64,000 nt of DNA from Lepisosteus oculatus (taxonomy: Eukaryota > Chordata > Actinopteri > Semionotiformes > Lepisosteidae). This document shows positions 29,123 through 42,619 of the stretch, piece after piece (within the stretch, counting starts at the first letter, position 1; the number at the start of each line of letters is the position of its first letter). The position numbers and the translations under genes are program-made. The stretch covers positions 25,039,501 to 25,103,500 of the forward strand of contig NC_090698.1 in NCBI RefSeq assembly GCF_040954835.1, given 5' to 3'. The notes beneath the pieces are model-generated. The model was not told the DNA's origin, searched no databases, and saw nothing but the letters and a program-made list of their open reading frames with translations.

Positions 29123-31138
29123 GAGAATTTAAGTTCAGCAAAGCAGTGCTTTTACAATGAATTGAAGAAATAAAAAAATATGTAATAAGATATATGAATA
29201 TGATTTATTTAGAATTTTAAAAATAAATTATTGAAAAGGGAAACATTTCGTCTACCTTTTATCACTTTAAGGGGATACATAAGGCAAGATTTCAGCATGG
29301 TAAATATTGCATGGCCAGTAAAAACCAAGACTGTAAATGAAAAAGAAAACAAGACTATTTATAGTAAAGAGAAAAACTCTCAAAGTTTATTAGCCATGAA
29401 TTTCACATTGTGAAAAAAAACTCCACTTTTACAAAATAATATTAAACAGCAGTAGTCCACAAACAGAAGAAAAATAAAAACACCAATACATTGTCAGTTC
29501 GTGCACCAACATATTTTTGAAACTCATCTAACTCAGTCAGGGCAAAGACATTATTCATCTCTAATCGGTCTTACTCGGACAGGTGTCAGGCCTTGTGAAA
29601 AAAAAACACTCACAATTACACTGGAAATGGAAGGCTGTCCTTTGTTAAGTGTTTCTAAGGCAACTCATGGACAAAATAGGAAGAACCCCCTTATCTGATG
29701 TCATGGTTTTGAAGTGCAGTGTGCTGTGAATTGCTTCTGGTTTCAAACAAGGGGTGTTGCAAATTTGGAGTGGCTGAACAGCATGCCAGAATTCCCACAT
29801 CACTTCCATAAAACAGGGGTCCTCATGTGCATCCACCTGTTGGGAGCTGATATAGCCAGCCCACACACCGCAAGACGAAGTGTCATCACGTTCCAATTAG
29901 GTTCAACATTCTGTTTAGATGTTTTGGCATTTTTGTTCTATTATGTTAAAAACAATGTTATTTTTGCTAAAGAAAATGGATTGAACAGCGAAACTCTGCA
30001 ATGCAAGAGTTTGAAGGAAGACAGGTGATGAAACATTTACCCAGCTACACACAAAAAAACCCATCATCCAATTGTTTCTGACAAAAATATCCACTTAATC
30101 GTTTAGAGAGCCAACTTTGGGTTTTAACATCACAGAGATGTTCATGAACCTCTTGGTACCAAACAAATCCCAAATCCTCATCTTAGTTTATCTTATTACT
30201 TCAGTTTATTTTTTTCTCTGCACTCATAAGAGTTTAATGATGTCTGTGTTTAAATGTTTAAGTGCCTTGGAAAATATTCACACTTCACTGCCATTTACAT
30301 TAGTAAAATTTATGTCAGACTTCTCTGTTGTTTTCCATACTTTCTTCACTTATTCTTCTACAAAACATCTTACAACAAAAAATACTCCCTGACTATTATT
30401 CATGTTCACCCCTGGTTCACCCCGAGTAATAAACTAGAGCAGAATGCATAGCTATGCGTGTAGCATATAGGCCTGAATACTATAATGAAACAAACTGGAA
30501 GTCTCAATATAAATCATAGTGACATCAAGGCAAAAACAGACAGATGTGTTTATAAAATACGGAAAAAGTTTTCGTTATATTCTGATTACGTTTCTTTTCC
30601 TACAATAGAGCTTTTACTCAGCTTGATGCTTGATTCCCGTTTAGACATGATATGCATTGTAGGTTAGCCTTTTTTTCTTTTCTTTTTGGTATAGGTGCAG
30701 TCAACATCAAGGAATAAACCAACACTGCTGCGACGCCAAAAGAATGTGGTTTTCTCAAGACAAAACATTCTGTGGCACTCATCATATGATGTACTCTATC
30801 AGAGAGTACCAGCCTCCAGTCCTGTACACTACTGGCAGCGAGCCACAAACTCATTCCCACCAAATGCCAGTCAAAAACTGCAATCTTATTTCCTCCTGCT
30901 GGAATCATCTGACTACTTCTTTTTTACTTCCCCATCACTCCTAAATATTCCTGCCAAACTGGACCTCATCTTCTACTGCAGGCAATGAATAAGCTTCCTT
31001 TTCTCCTTTCTAGACTATATTATGGTCTCAGTCATTACACTCTATGTTATCTTCATATCAATTGGTGGTTTCACCTCCTTTTCAGTTCATAAGAGGTTAG
31101 ATGGTTGGGGGGGGTTAGATGCCATCAATGAACTGAGC

Positions 31139-34100
31139 TTTATTGAAGCAAGCACTAATCCTAGAAATTCTAGTCTAGGCCTTTTCTCATTTTTGAGTTA
31201 GTGCACCTTTCTCAGTTTCATCCTTAGACATGCTGTACAGCCCTGCTGCCTGCTGGCTTTGGAAAGCCACTTTTGACGATTAGAATCAGGCTTTTTCCGA
31301 CTGGTGCCACTGAAGTTCCTGGCCTTGTAATCCTTCCATTTCCGACTGCTTGATTCCTGAGACACCCTAACAACCTCACATCCTCTCCTGGTTGGAGGCC
31401 TTGCCCTATGGCAAAGGGGACAGAGATAAGCGTTTCTTACAAAACTGCAGTTTCAACGTCCAAGACATCAAAAATGTGCAAAATGATTGAGCCCAGCCAA
31501 ACAAACAAAAAAGGTGGCCATGCAATGTACTACACAATCCTCTGGATGTTGTGTGTGAACACAAGCAGCAAAACAATAAATACAATGAACTAGGAAAAAA
31601 TATATTCTTATAATAAAAAAACAGAACTTGTATATAAATAAAAACACACATTAAAGCCAGTATTTTCAGACAAGTATTATGCTCTTTAAAAATGACCTTT
31701 ATACTTTTTTTTTTTACTATGGATTAGAACATTGGCCCCTTTCGGTCTTTCATGGTGTTTTAAAAACACTTGCTGGGCTTTGTCCCTTCAAACCATATAG
31801 CTCAGTCTCACAACGTCCACAATGAGATAATATTTTTGTCTGCTAGGAAGCAACAAAGATTCAGCTGTATCTTCACTCAAACTGACACTCCAGCGACGGG
31901 CAGACCTCTGCTTCCCCACAGCTGACGGCGGTGCTTCAAACTGTCACAATGCGAAGTGAAAGCCATTTCAAATCTCACGCACAAGCGGAAAAGTCAAGTC
32001 AATGGAAAATGCAAGCAACTTGGTCTGCAGCACTGAAAACCTCTGCGCCTTTTTTTTTCTTTGTGGAGACTGATTACAGTTGACGTTAATCTTTGATTAC
32101 AACAGCTTTTGCAAAAACACTGTTTTCGTTTGCACACACGTAGACAATGCTGATGCCTCTAAAATGCCTAAAAGCATGTAAGAAAGGGACTGGTCCTTCA
32201 CGTCCAGTTTGTGACACGGACATTCCGAGTGAAAACATCCTCTTCATGAACTCCCCACCCTCTCCCTCCCCTCACACACACACACCCAGCCTTCAATTTC
32301 TTAGTTCATCCTTCATGCCAAATGGAAAAGTGCGCTTCTTCACAGTTGAAATCCAGCAGATGGGTTGCGAACACAGAAAAATCTGAGGAGACAAAAGAAA
32401 ACAGCTCAATGTAGCTCATATTCTGCATACAGAAAAACAATGCGTTTATATCAAGTCCAATGTGTATAGCATGTGGCACAAAATGATTTCTCAAAAATAT
32501 TAAGTGAATACAGAAAGTGAAGGCAGAATATAAAAGGAAGAAACTGATTGTGTAGAGTGCTACACATTATCCCCTGTACTGCTGTAATAAGAAATAAACC
32601 ACTCATTCACAGGGAATGAAACTCATTTCACCTCTGCCTTTCAACACCTAATGTTAATAGTAGCAGTTATAGATTTCAAAGTATTTCAAATTTCCTAAAA
32701 GGAATGGATTCCATTCATTTTCCAAACCACTATCCATAAATTGCATAGGCACATCTGAAGTGTCACAGACATTTTCCCGGTCTGTACACTTTTTTTTTTT
32801 GATAGTTCATTTTTTCCACATTTGCACCTGTTACACAATCGAAAGGGGGTGGGGGGGGGGGAGACTGACATTTCAGACATTACCTGAGCACAGGACTGTT
32901 CTATGCACAGCTATATTATTTTGGCTCTCGACATGTGCACATATGCTGACATCGGGCATACCCCTTTGAATTCAACCTTCAATACAGTTGATTTCAAACC
33001 ATTTTTTTCTTCTAAATATTGGCAAATCCAATACTCCCACCAGCACTAGAAGAACTGTATAATGCACATGTCAAAATGTAATATTGTTTATAGTATTTAG
33101 CCTCCCCGTGTGGTCTGGGTTTAAAAAGAGATTTGTTTGCCTGCTACTCAGAGAACACAATGGGCTCTACAATGAGCATGCTTCCTCCTTGTGTATCCCG
33201 CTTGGCTTTCTAAAGCACTGGTAATTTGGGGTAATAAAAATGATTTGCTATCTTTGGCAAAAGGCTGAGTATCTGTCTCAAAGTTGCAAAGCAGGAATAG
33301 CAATTAGCAAACAATTTCCATTTCCAGCTTCCCTAGGGGAAAACAAAAGTGAACAAAAACACCCCTTCTGTTACACAAATAAAGGTAAATAAAGGTACCA
33401 CAGAAATGACTTGCCATTACTAACCTACTAACAATGGGTGTAAATATACAGGTGTACGTTCAAGAACCTTGAAAGCCTGCCATCTCCAGAAAAAAAAAAC
33501 TTATTTTTGATGAGGGAATGTGCTGGGGGGTGGGTCAAAGCAATTGTTTTCTCAGACAGAGAAGAGCAAATGCCCCAAAATCAGCATTAAAACCGAAAGT
33601 CAATAGGAGCTATTTCCCATTCCTCTCCCTATTAACTAGCTTTCAGAGGAGAGGATAACAACATTGTTCTTTGGTCTCATTGTGGCCTCTAGCCACTGTT
33701 TTAAGATAATTAATAGCCCCCACTAAAGGAACCATTGTTTTTAAATTTACTGTCAACCTAGGTGGGCAACATTCCAAATGCAAACTAATCTACCAGTGGA
33801 ATTCTAACCCACATCCTTGGCATCCTCAAAAAGGAGTGCACATGCACATACAACCTATGGGTCACGTATCCCAGTGTATTTTAGCTTACCAGTAAGTTGT
33901 GCAATTATCTTTGTTGTGCTTTGCCAAGGTGTTTTATAAAAAACATAGGATGTTACATTCTGATGTTTAAAAAATAAAAGCTATAAAACTATAAAGAAGG
34001 CAAGCTATATAAATGATCCAGAGGGCAAAAAGAAACTACATGGAAGTGCATTTAAAAACAAGAGCAGGAGACACTTCTTTACCCAAAGGGTTGTGGGAGA

Positions 34101-35955
34101 CTGGAACAAGCTGTGTTGTTGAAGCTAGTTTCTCTCAAGCAAGGTTTGGATGAGATCCTGGTATCAATTTTCTACTATCAAATGGGCTAGATTGTCAGAA
34201 TGTTCTCCTCTTGTTTGTAACCATTCTTAAATTAATAAATGTAGTATACGTAATAATATAGTAACATTATATATTCATAAATATAAGCAAAAAATGCGGC
34301 ATGGACAGAAGTGTCTGGAATTATGATTATTTTTTTTGGAAAAAATAAAGTGCCTTTATGAAGTAAAAGAAGAAAGAGCACCAATATTCTTTTAGTGTTT
34401 TAAATCCCAATTCCCAATTTCACATGTTATCACAACTGGCTTCACTTCAAAGGAGTGTGAAGAGAAAAACAACTCTGTGGATAAACTTTGCAGAAGAACG
34501 GTCTTAAAATAACCGTTTAGACTGCATTCTCAATCCCTCTCCTCTTCCACAATAGACACTGCGATTCTTCAAATCGGAAACAGACGTTAAAAATGTTGCC
34601 AAATGTGCTTCTATTCAGTCGGTTTACTATGATCAAACAGGGCGAAACAGCGCAGTGTGAAGACTGGTTGAGTTGGGAAGTAGCTTGGGCTGCTTGTCCA
34701 GTAAACCACCATTGCCAGCACAACAGGCAACCTGATCTGCTTTCTATCAGCCCAAAGCTGTCACTGTTCAGAAATCCTCTCTTTTTCCCCACATCAACTC
34801 CTACCCCAGCCTTTTCTCTAGCACAGCCGCCACCACCAGCCTGCACTTCAAGGACAAAGGGCTGCTAATTTGACTTCAAAATGAGTCTATTAGAAAATTT
34901 CACTCAGTTGGTGGACCGTTAAAATTTTGTCAATAGTGGTCTTTCTACCCACGCTTAGGACATAAACAAATCAAGGGCAGGAGACTGATATTGTATTAAT
35001 CTACCAGGGTGCTACATCTGGCAAAAAATAGCTCACTTATTGCATATCTAATTGGTATTTTGATTAACCTCTGACTAACCCCTCTGTCTCATAATTCAGT
35101 GAACTCTTAATCCTCCAATAAATACAAACCAAATTGCAGGCAAGGCCTCTAGGGAATCTAAACTGATAGTGAATTTGTACCTTCAGTAGGAGTAAGCTTT
35201 GTTCTTCAGTGATGACCTGACTCATAAAGCGAAGCCATGAAGAATTTATATTCCATGAATGAATGCAGTCAAGAGTGCTGCAGGCTATGCTGAATGAATC
35301 AACCTCAACTGAAACAAAAGGGGGACATCAAAATCTACTCTAACATTTCCTACACATTTCATAAAATGTGCACCTTTTTAAACAAGTATTTCTGCTTTCT
35401 ATGAGGCCACGGTAAGATAAAGAAATCTACTGAGGAAATACAGATCTTGTGAGATGCTGCAGTTCTTTTTAAACGTGACTGAACAGTTTAAATTATCCAG
35501 GAGTCAGACAGGTAAGATTAACTTCTGACCCCGTTTAAAATGTGCATTGCTAAAGATCATATTTGACCATATATTGTCCACATACTTTGTATTTTTCTGT
35601 CCCCCTCAAAAATTGAGCAAACAATGAGCTGTAACATTTTATCTTATCAGTGATCCACATTCATCTCAATATTCGGTCTCAGTGCAATTTCATAAAGAAT
35701 GCAATTCATTCTAAACCTTATATTAGAGAGGATAATATGTTACATTTAGAAAAAAAACTGCTACCAGCTCTTTTCTAATTCTTAATTAGCCAGTAAAGGT
35801 GGGAGTATGACTCACTGTTACCAGATATAAATGTTCTAAATGTATGTTTTTATATAAAACTTGTTATCAAGAGGTAGTAATAATATTATGATGACCAAAA
35901 TACCCTTTAATACAAAATAATCTGCATTTCCTACCTTTAAGATTTCATGCCATAT
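31139..35955 (-). other. enc1: probable long enc1 3' UTR region
   Basis: This region follows the enc1 stop (35956-35958). By eye I found no minus-strand AATAAA (plus-strand TTTATT) until 31139-31144. An ATTAAA lies only about 50 nt after the stop, at about 35906, and seems too close. The UTR may therefore reach several kb or use a variant signal. It contains a plus-oriented LINE tail (about 34025-34215), a G/C homopolymer tract (32845-32861) and a CA run (about 32273). No other gene was recognised here. Confidence 0.35.
34025..34215 (+). mobile_element. LINE 3'-end fragment (CR1/L2-like)
   Basis: It encodes S-R-R-H-F-F-T-Q-R-V-V-G-D-W-N-K-L, the conserved C-terminal motif of CR1/L2/Rex-type LINE reverse transcriptase proteins, followed by G-L-D-E-I-L. 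It is truncated at the 5' side and interrupted by stops. Confidence 0.65.
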
Positions 35956-37725
35956 CTAAGCAGGAAGATGCTTCCAGGTGCTCACAAAAGCTGTTGGAAT
36001 GAGTGAATACGGCACAGTGGTAATGCTGTTCCACGTATCCAGTGTCGGGTCATAACAATCCAGAGTTTTGCATCTCTGCGTGCCAAAATAACCACCAACA
36101 ACATAGAGTTTATTACCAGAAGCCACGGCTTGACAGCTCATGCGTTTTGCAGTCACATCACCTACTTTAGTCCACTGGTAGGTCTCACTGTTGAACTTGT
36201 ACGCAGAGCATGCTGAGAATTCAGTGTCCCCTCCCATGACAAAAATCTGGTTGCCCAGCACAGCTGCAGCTGTATAGCGCCAGGGCTGTGGGCAGGTGGC
36301 TGGTACAGTCCATCTGTTCTCCAGTGGGTCATAGCACTGCACTTTGGGTAGCTTGTCATGGCTCACACTTGTCCCCCCAAAGGCAAATAGCTTCAGCTTG
36401 ACGCTCACTACAGCCGCATTGCTCACCCCTTCTCTAAGAGGTGCCACCATCGTCCACTTGTTGATCGCTGGGTCATACTGCTCAACCTGCTTCAGCGACA
36501 CAGACGGGGATGCTGGGAGGCACCCTGTGGCAGCTGTGTGTCCGCCTACCACATACAGACAGTGTTTAAGCTCAGCAGAGCCATGGCCAAACCTGGCAAT
36601 AAGCATGGGGGCAGCCTTGGACCACTCTTCATGCAAGGTGTCATAGACCCAGACGTCTTTGGATACCCCATTTTCTGATCCACGGCCTCCTGTGACATAA
36701 ACCTTGCAGCCAATGGCACAGGCACTGAATTCCTTACGAGGGCTGGGGATGTCAGCCTTCGGAATTATTTCTTTGGCTTTCTGATCCACCAGGTAGAGCT
36801 TATCACACATGAAGGTCTGGCCTCCTAACAGAAAGAGGGCATGGCCAGTCTTCCGTGGCCGAGCACAAAGACTTGTGACCACACCATCATTCTGCAAGAT
36901 CTTTAGCTTACAGCGAATAGCCTCATCCACCAGTTCTTTGCTTTTAGGCTGCTTGTTAATAAGCTCTTCTGTGGAGACATTCTCCATCAGAAAGATAGCA
37001 GGCAGAAGGGCAAGACGGACTGTGCGCAACAGCTCCGGGAGAAAGTAGTACCTCTTCTCCAGGTCGTAGTTCACCCAGTTTAGGGCAGACTCATAAACCA
37101 GTCTTTCATCCTCCGTCTCCAGCTCCTCGTGGGAGAGAAGCTTGACCAGCATGTCTTTTGGCAGCTGCAGAAAATCCTCCGTCTTGCAGATGGTGGGGAA
37201 GTTGCTAAGACACATTCCCCAAGAGAGCTCAAACAGCTTGGTGCACTGGTGGGCGTCTGACAGCAGCAGCATTCCCAGGCAGTTCGTAGGGTGCAGGTTC
37301 TTCTCCAGGAACTCGGCACACGCATCACGGATGTCCTGGAACTCCAGCATGTCCCCGGCCTCCAGCAGCGACTCTGCGTTCTCCTCGTTGATGATGACCC
37401 TCGAGGAGTAGGCATAGTCGAGCAGCAGCTCCAGCACTTCAGGGTGGATGGAGTCATGGAAGTTAACTTCACTGGCCTGGCTCTCCCTCAGCCCCCCACT
37501 GAACATAGCCTCAAAGTAGCGGCTGCAGGCAGCCAGGACAGCACGGTGACAAGGGAAAGAGCGGCTGCCAGCATGGAGAAGGACATCAGTGAAGAGCCTC
37601 TGCTGCCGGAGAGCATTCAGGTGCATGAGGACGCTATCAGCATAAGAGGACTTGTGGAACAGGTAGATATTCATGGAGCCTGTGCTGGCTCGGGACTTGC
37701 GATTCTCATGGACATAAACTGACAT
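35956..37725 (-). CDS. enc1: enc1: ectodermal-neural cortex protein 1 (KLHL37), BTB-BACK-Kelch adaptor
   Basis: Actin-associated BTB-Kelch protein of the nervous system; as a KLHL-family member it can act as a cullin-3 substrate adaptor (family knowledge). The reading frame is intronless and 589 aa long, the same length as human ENC1 and nearly identical to it as I recall it. BTB domain about residues 46-114, BACK about 149-250, then six Kelch blades with Gly-Gly pairs near 301, 346, 394, 450, 498 and 544. An extra in-frame ATG two codons upstream (37729-37731) has a poor context (T at -3). The ATG at 37723-37725 has A at -3 and matches the human start, so it is preferred. A splice acceptor (ttttag) ends at 37738, so the coding exon begins at 37737. 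Confidence 0.98.
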   Translation of the reverse strand: MSVYVHENRKSRASTGSMNIYLFHKSSYADSVLMHLNALRQQRLFTDVLLHAGSRSFPCHRAVLAACSRYFEAMFSGGLRESQASEVNFHDSIHPEVLELLLDYAYSSRVIINEENAESLLEAGDMLEFQDIRDACAEFLEKNLHPTNCLGMLLLSDAHQCTKLFELSWGMCLSNFPTICKTEDFLQLPKDMLVKLLSHEELETEDERLVYESALNWVNYDLEKRYYFLPELLRTVRLALLPAIFLMENVSTEELINKQPKSKELVDEAIRCKLKILQNDGVVTSLCARPRKTGHALFLLGGQTFMCDKLYLVDQKAKEIIPKADIPSPRKEFSACAIGCKVYVTGGRGSENGVSKDVWVYDTLHEEWSKAAPMLIARFGHGSAELKHCLYVVGGHTAATGCLPASPSVSLKQVEQYDPAINKWTMVAPLREGVSNAAVVSVKLKLFAFGGTSVSHDKLPKVQCYDPLENRWTVPATCPQPWRYTAAAVLGNQIFVMGGDTEFSACSAYKFNSETYQWTKVGDVTAKRMSCQAVASGNKLYVVGGYFGTQRCKTLDCYDPTLDTWNSITTVPYSLIPTAFVSTWKHLPA

Positions 37726-39574
37726 TTTCATTGAATCCTAAAAGGTAACCAAAAGACAGAAATGAAATTAGACCCACAACAATTTAAATACAATTCTCAT
37801 ACTTTCACAGCATTTTCAGGAAAGTTCCTCCAAATAGACGCTGGACACTTTGTAAAAAAAATGGAAAGGCAGACGTGAAATATCTTTAAGCAGAGACTGC
37901 AGCAAAAGGGGTGATTACAGCAAGAAAAAAAAAATCTGTTAAAGTATCTCTCTGTATGATGTAATCCCGCACAACCACCAGTAACCAGCTCTGATCTTTT
38001 CAAGTGCATGCGCCACATTGTAATCATTACCAGGTGCTCAAAAGCCGACGCCGATCCAAAAGACTTTTCACAAGAAGCCAACATTTGAATTTAGGATAAT
38101 TGTGTGTTTCCTTATTCATACTATTCTTTCTAACGTCACCCATTTCCAGCTCGCTGTCAGCTTTGTCTGACAGGTTCAAGGAAGTTGTTCTAAGAATTTT
38201 AAGCTCCATAGCGGCGGAGGACAGACCTCATCATTTACAAGACAATAGTACATTTTTATTCTAGTAATAATTCCAGCGCCATCCTTTGGGATAATTAACA
38301 ATATACATGTTTTTTCAAAGTAATCTGCAAGTGAAGCAAGTTACGTACGTCATAATTTGCATAAAATTATAATATTGCTTTTTGGTTAGCAGTGTCGCAT
38401 ATATAAATGCGAAAGTGATCGATACTTTCTTTGGTTTAAGATTCTCATCACAGCTGCGACTTTTGTCCCTTGCTGTGAATTTTAATTTTCCCGTCTGTTC
38501 TTGTTGTTCATATATAGGCTATTACGTACGATTAATTTATAATATCGCTGTTGTATCAGGTACAGCATAGAGAATTTATTGATGGGGTTATAAGAAAATG
38601 TATCCTCTAGAGCAAATAAGAGTTTTAATATGCGGCAACGAATTGGTTATACACTTGTGCAATTATTTATATTACTATTTACATTATACAATTTTATCAA
38701 TTAGTTGCCCGTTTTGCTCAGTCAACATAGCTCGATTCTAGAAAAGCTGGCCTCAGTGAGTGCTCCTGAAACCGAACAAATCCGTTTCAGTACTGACAAT
38801 TTTAAAGGTAATTTCAAACAAACTAAAACTAAAGGTTATTCAAAAATATTTTAGGTAAGTGGTTAACAACACTCATTTATTTCCTACCATGTGTTTCTGT
38901 TGTTTTTACTTGGGTACTATAATATTCCTACACTGGAAGTAAGATACTATTCTACCAGAAATGTTTCTGCCACAATTTCACTTTACGTGGCGTTTTCGTT
39001 TTTAACGCCAGAGACCATTATTACAAATGAACAATAACACACACCAAAGATGTTGTACTGGCATTAACAATATATATATTTCTAACTCCTGCACGCTCAA
39101 AAACGTGTTAGCCTTTTAATTTGCTGTTAAACAGGAAAGCCAATTACGCGAGAAAAGAAATTCAGAGCCATAACATGTTTTGTACTGAAAGATTTGTAAC
39201 GCTGACATCAACACAAAATTGTGCCGTAGGAAATCTGCAAGTGATTTATGTTAATTCTGTCCTTTTTTATTAATTTCAGACAATACAACCAATACGTTGT
39301 TTAAAGTAACTACGCGAACATATTTTACAGCTCTAATGTAAAGACCATTCCAAACTATGTAGATTGGACTGTGAACAACATACTGATTATTGTGTAATTT
39401 AAACAAATATTTGATGTGGCGCTGTATAACAACTTTGTTATAATTTAGGAGAAAACTCAATCGGCTCTGCAATTGCTCAGTTACCAAACGTGTTGCTACC
39501 GGAAAGCAAACTTCCAAGCTTTCAGTCATTATACGCATTCAATTAAAAAGCTAGTCGACATTTTTAAATCTTAC

Positions 39575-39960
39575 CTGTATGGATAACAGCAGGGGAAATT
39601 GCTTTTTTTTTATTTCTCAACCATGCCAGTTCAGAAAAAAGATCCGAGTCTGGTGTAGTCTCCGTCCTAGTCCAGCCTCCGTTTGCAATCAGGAAAGTCT
39701 GCCGGGAAGCTGGGATCTTCTCTATCCCTTTCGCTTCTTATGCTGAGTATTGAGCTCTCTTCGTAGAGCATCGAATTGACCAAAATCGGCGAAGTCGATC
39801 CCGAAGTCCTTTACCTTTGCCTTAAGGAAAGCTCTGGGTACAGTAGCTTAGGTCCAGCCGCTATTAACCACTTCACATTGAAGGCTGCATCAACGATCTC
39901 AGAGCACCATGTGTAACTCTGTGCGCTTGAAATCGACGGCAGTGTATTTGAACTGTTGTG
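39575..39960 (-). other. enc1: enc1 non-coding 5' exon and promoter-proximal region
   Basis: On the minus strand a consensus donor, CAG|GTAAGA, lies at 39575/39574, facing the acceptor before the enc1 coding exon (intron 37738-39574). The upstream several hundred bases are richer in G+C and CpG than their surroundings. The 5' end is not defined: I saw no clear TATA box. An octamer-like ATGCAAA lies near 40000. Confidence 0.55.
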
Positions 39961-41764
39961 AGGGAGGGACATTGTCTGCCTGGGGAAAGGAGGAGGGGGA
40001 TGCAAAGTAACAGGCAGCCAGACAGGGGGAGAACCATTACCCAGGATAAGAGGGTGGGAGAAATGCAGGCAGATTGAACAGGGGGAGGAAAATTAACAGC
40101 GTTATTTCGATATTTACTCCTTGATGCATCACGTTGGTCAGACGCAAACATGTATATGCGCGGCTCTTGTTGTTAAGTGCAGAACCTATCTGATTCTCTT
40201 CTGATAATGAGATAAAAAGTATTTTTATTAAAGGTTTTTGTACAATAATTTACAACGTCTTACAAATTTCTTGTTAATGTAAAAAACGGGGTAAGATGGT
40301 CTGTTTTAATGTATTTTAGCTTCTTATACAGTATATTAGGCTGTTAAGCTTTTTAAATGATACAATAACCCAAACAGCATTCAGCCTAAAGCAAAATATA
40401 GATGTGCCTTTTTTAACTAGAGTACATTTTAACCCTCTAGACTCGGACAAGCCTAGAGAGAAAACCAGGACACGATTATTATACGTTAAAATAAATCTGT
40501 AATAAGCCTTGCGCATAAAAGGGTATTTCAGTGCAGATACTAGTACAAATAAATAAAGGAAACCTCAACAATAATTCACAAGCATGTTTCACAACAAAAA
40601 AGTGGAAAAAGTGATTTTTCAATGGGACGTCGATTATGCTTAAACAACCCAATTCACAAGTATCCTTAGAATGTTTTTTTTTTCCATCAGTTACTGTAAC
40701 CAGAAATCCAAAGTGGAACTCCTCAAGCGGCATTTGTGTTCGGTTTTCTCGTTATCTTTATCGTATAACACTTGACCTCTCCCCTGGGTAAATACTGTTA
40801 CCACACCTGATTTTAAACTGCTTGTGATTTAAAGAAATTTAATTAACTGCGGCTTTCTGTAACCTTCTTTCTTACACGGAAACAGAACATAGGCGAAACC
40901 ATTAACGATATATATAACGAGAGCCCATTTGCTCGTTTTGCTTTGAAGATATTTTGACTTGGGTCTGGGATCTGATTGGTTCATTATAGAAGTATTTTTT
41001 TTTGTTTGGCATGAAAAAGAAAACATTTTGGGTTTACCTGTTATAGGTCCTGAAACGGCTTCCTGTCTGTTGTCCAGATGAATTTGGTAACAATACATTC
41101 TGTATCACTCTATTTTCAAGTCATCCACCTATTCTTTCTTTTCATGGTAAATTTCCCGTAATGTGGAAATAAATCCTTTCTCCCCAGCTTCATCACGATA
41201 ACACCTTTTGATACATGGTGAAATGTCTGCATTTGCTTGCTAAAATATATACTTGCTAAATTTCTAAACAAGAGACACCTGATGTCCAATGCAGGACTCG
41301 GTGAGTGCCTACGTTGTGGTGTCATACTTTTATTTCAGATGTAGCTAGTATTGTGTGCCCCTATATTCAGGTACTAGATTATGTAGTGTGGTTTTTTACC
41401 TCTCCAAGAAATCCATATCCAAGAGAGGATCCACAAATGAAATATACATTCAAGTTATACTGTAGAACCATTATAAACAATTCTTCCCATTAATCACAAA
41501 ATATTCCAAAGCACAGCTGCAGGTCATGAGATCCACTGCTGAAATAAGGTCAGAGCAGATCCACTCTGCAAGTGTTCATTGTATGCACTTTACAGGAGAT
41601 GATGAAGGTTTCCCTTTCCATATGGAGTCCACCTGGACAGTCTCCAAGATTGTCCAGGGTCCTAAATTGCTTCTGCGTCCCTGTTGCAAAAACACCCACT
41701 TTAATGGTAAGCTTGAAAGTAAGCATTCCGGCCAATCATATTCTAACTACTTCATTGAATAGAG
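39961..41764. other. enc1 upstream region
   Basis: Runs from the enc1 promoter area into AT-rich DNA. A GACGTC palindrome (CRE-like core) occurs at about 40626. No coding exon was recognised. Confidence 0.4.
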
Positions 41765-42110
41765 GGCTCATGGAGGAGCCAGAGCCTATTCCAGCAAGCA
41801 AACGGGTACAAGTCAGGATACACCAGTATCCCATTGATGGGACACCAGTCCATTGCTGGGACACCAGTCCATTGCTGGGCAGGGTATACACAGATACAAA
41901 TACACTCACACCAGAGCCAAATTTTCTAGAAGCTTATTAACCTACCAGTGTTTTTGGACTGTGGGAGGAAATCAGAACATCCAGAAGAAACCCACAAAAA
42001 CATGAGAATAACATACAAACTCCATGCAGATTGAGCCCCAGGAAATGAACTCAGAGTCCCAGTGCTGTGTGGCATCATTTCTAACCACTTTGCCACTATG
42101 GTGCCCGAAG
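41765..42110 (-). mobile_element. tRNA-headed SINE, family A, copy 3 (reverse)
   Basis: Reverse-strand copy with the ggactgtgggaggaaa block and the gaactcagagtccc head. It contains 19-bp tandem units, ccattg[a/c]tgggacaccagt, at 41831-41849 and 41850-41868, with a partial third at 41869. Confidence 0.7.
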
Positions 42111-42619
42111 GTAAATATTGATTTGATTTTTTCCTATATGAGATCCATTAGCAGCAGCGATATAATCTAGCAGCCTGATCTGAGATATTAAGTTATGCTG
42201 GGGCTGGTCAGTAGGGATGAGAAGCCTCAAAGGAACGTTTGTTGCTGCAAATAGTGTGGGCAGACAAACACTGGTCAGTATAGGTGACTCTCTACCCTCT
42301 GGGCCAGAATTTCCAAACCAATAGCCTTCTGTGGTTTACATAGACTTCCATGCTGTTGTATATGTAGGTGTTGTTCATATGGTATTAAAACCGATATCTT
42401 GTCTATGGCATCATGGCACATCCCATGGCTGTAGCAACAAAAGAATATAGGGCCATTCACCTTGGTGTCCACGCTAAATTCCTCTCTAGGCCTTGTGTAG
42501 TCACGAGCGCCTGGCTGGGGTACACGGCGAGGGGCAGGACGGGAGTAGTAGTGGTCAGGGCGGGGATAAGGAAAGCCACTGATCAGTGCAGCTGACCCAC
42601 TGCGAAATGGGCGTACAGT

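Larger units (their letters stand above)
19955..31138. other. intergenic, gene-poor flank of enc1
   Basis: Apart from the SINE at 27060, the palindrome at 29099 and a G-rich run at 23533-23560, no element or exon was recognised. Distal enc1 enhancers could lie here, but the sequence alone does not show them. Confidence 0.5.

Noticed and set aside
36344..37722. Several open frames in other frames over the enc1 exon, up to 143 codons
   Set aside because: Shadows of the conserved enc1 frame.
38340..38530. Two ttacgtacg motifs in enc1 intron 1
   Set aside because: Short self-complementary motif; no wider repeat around it.
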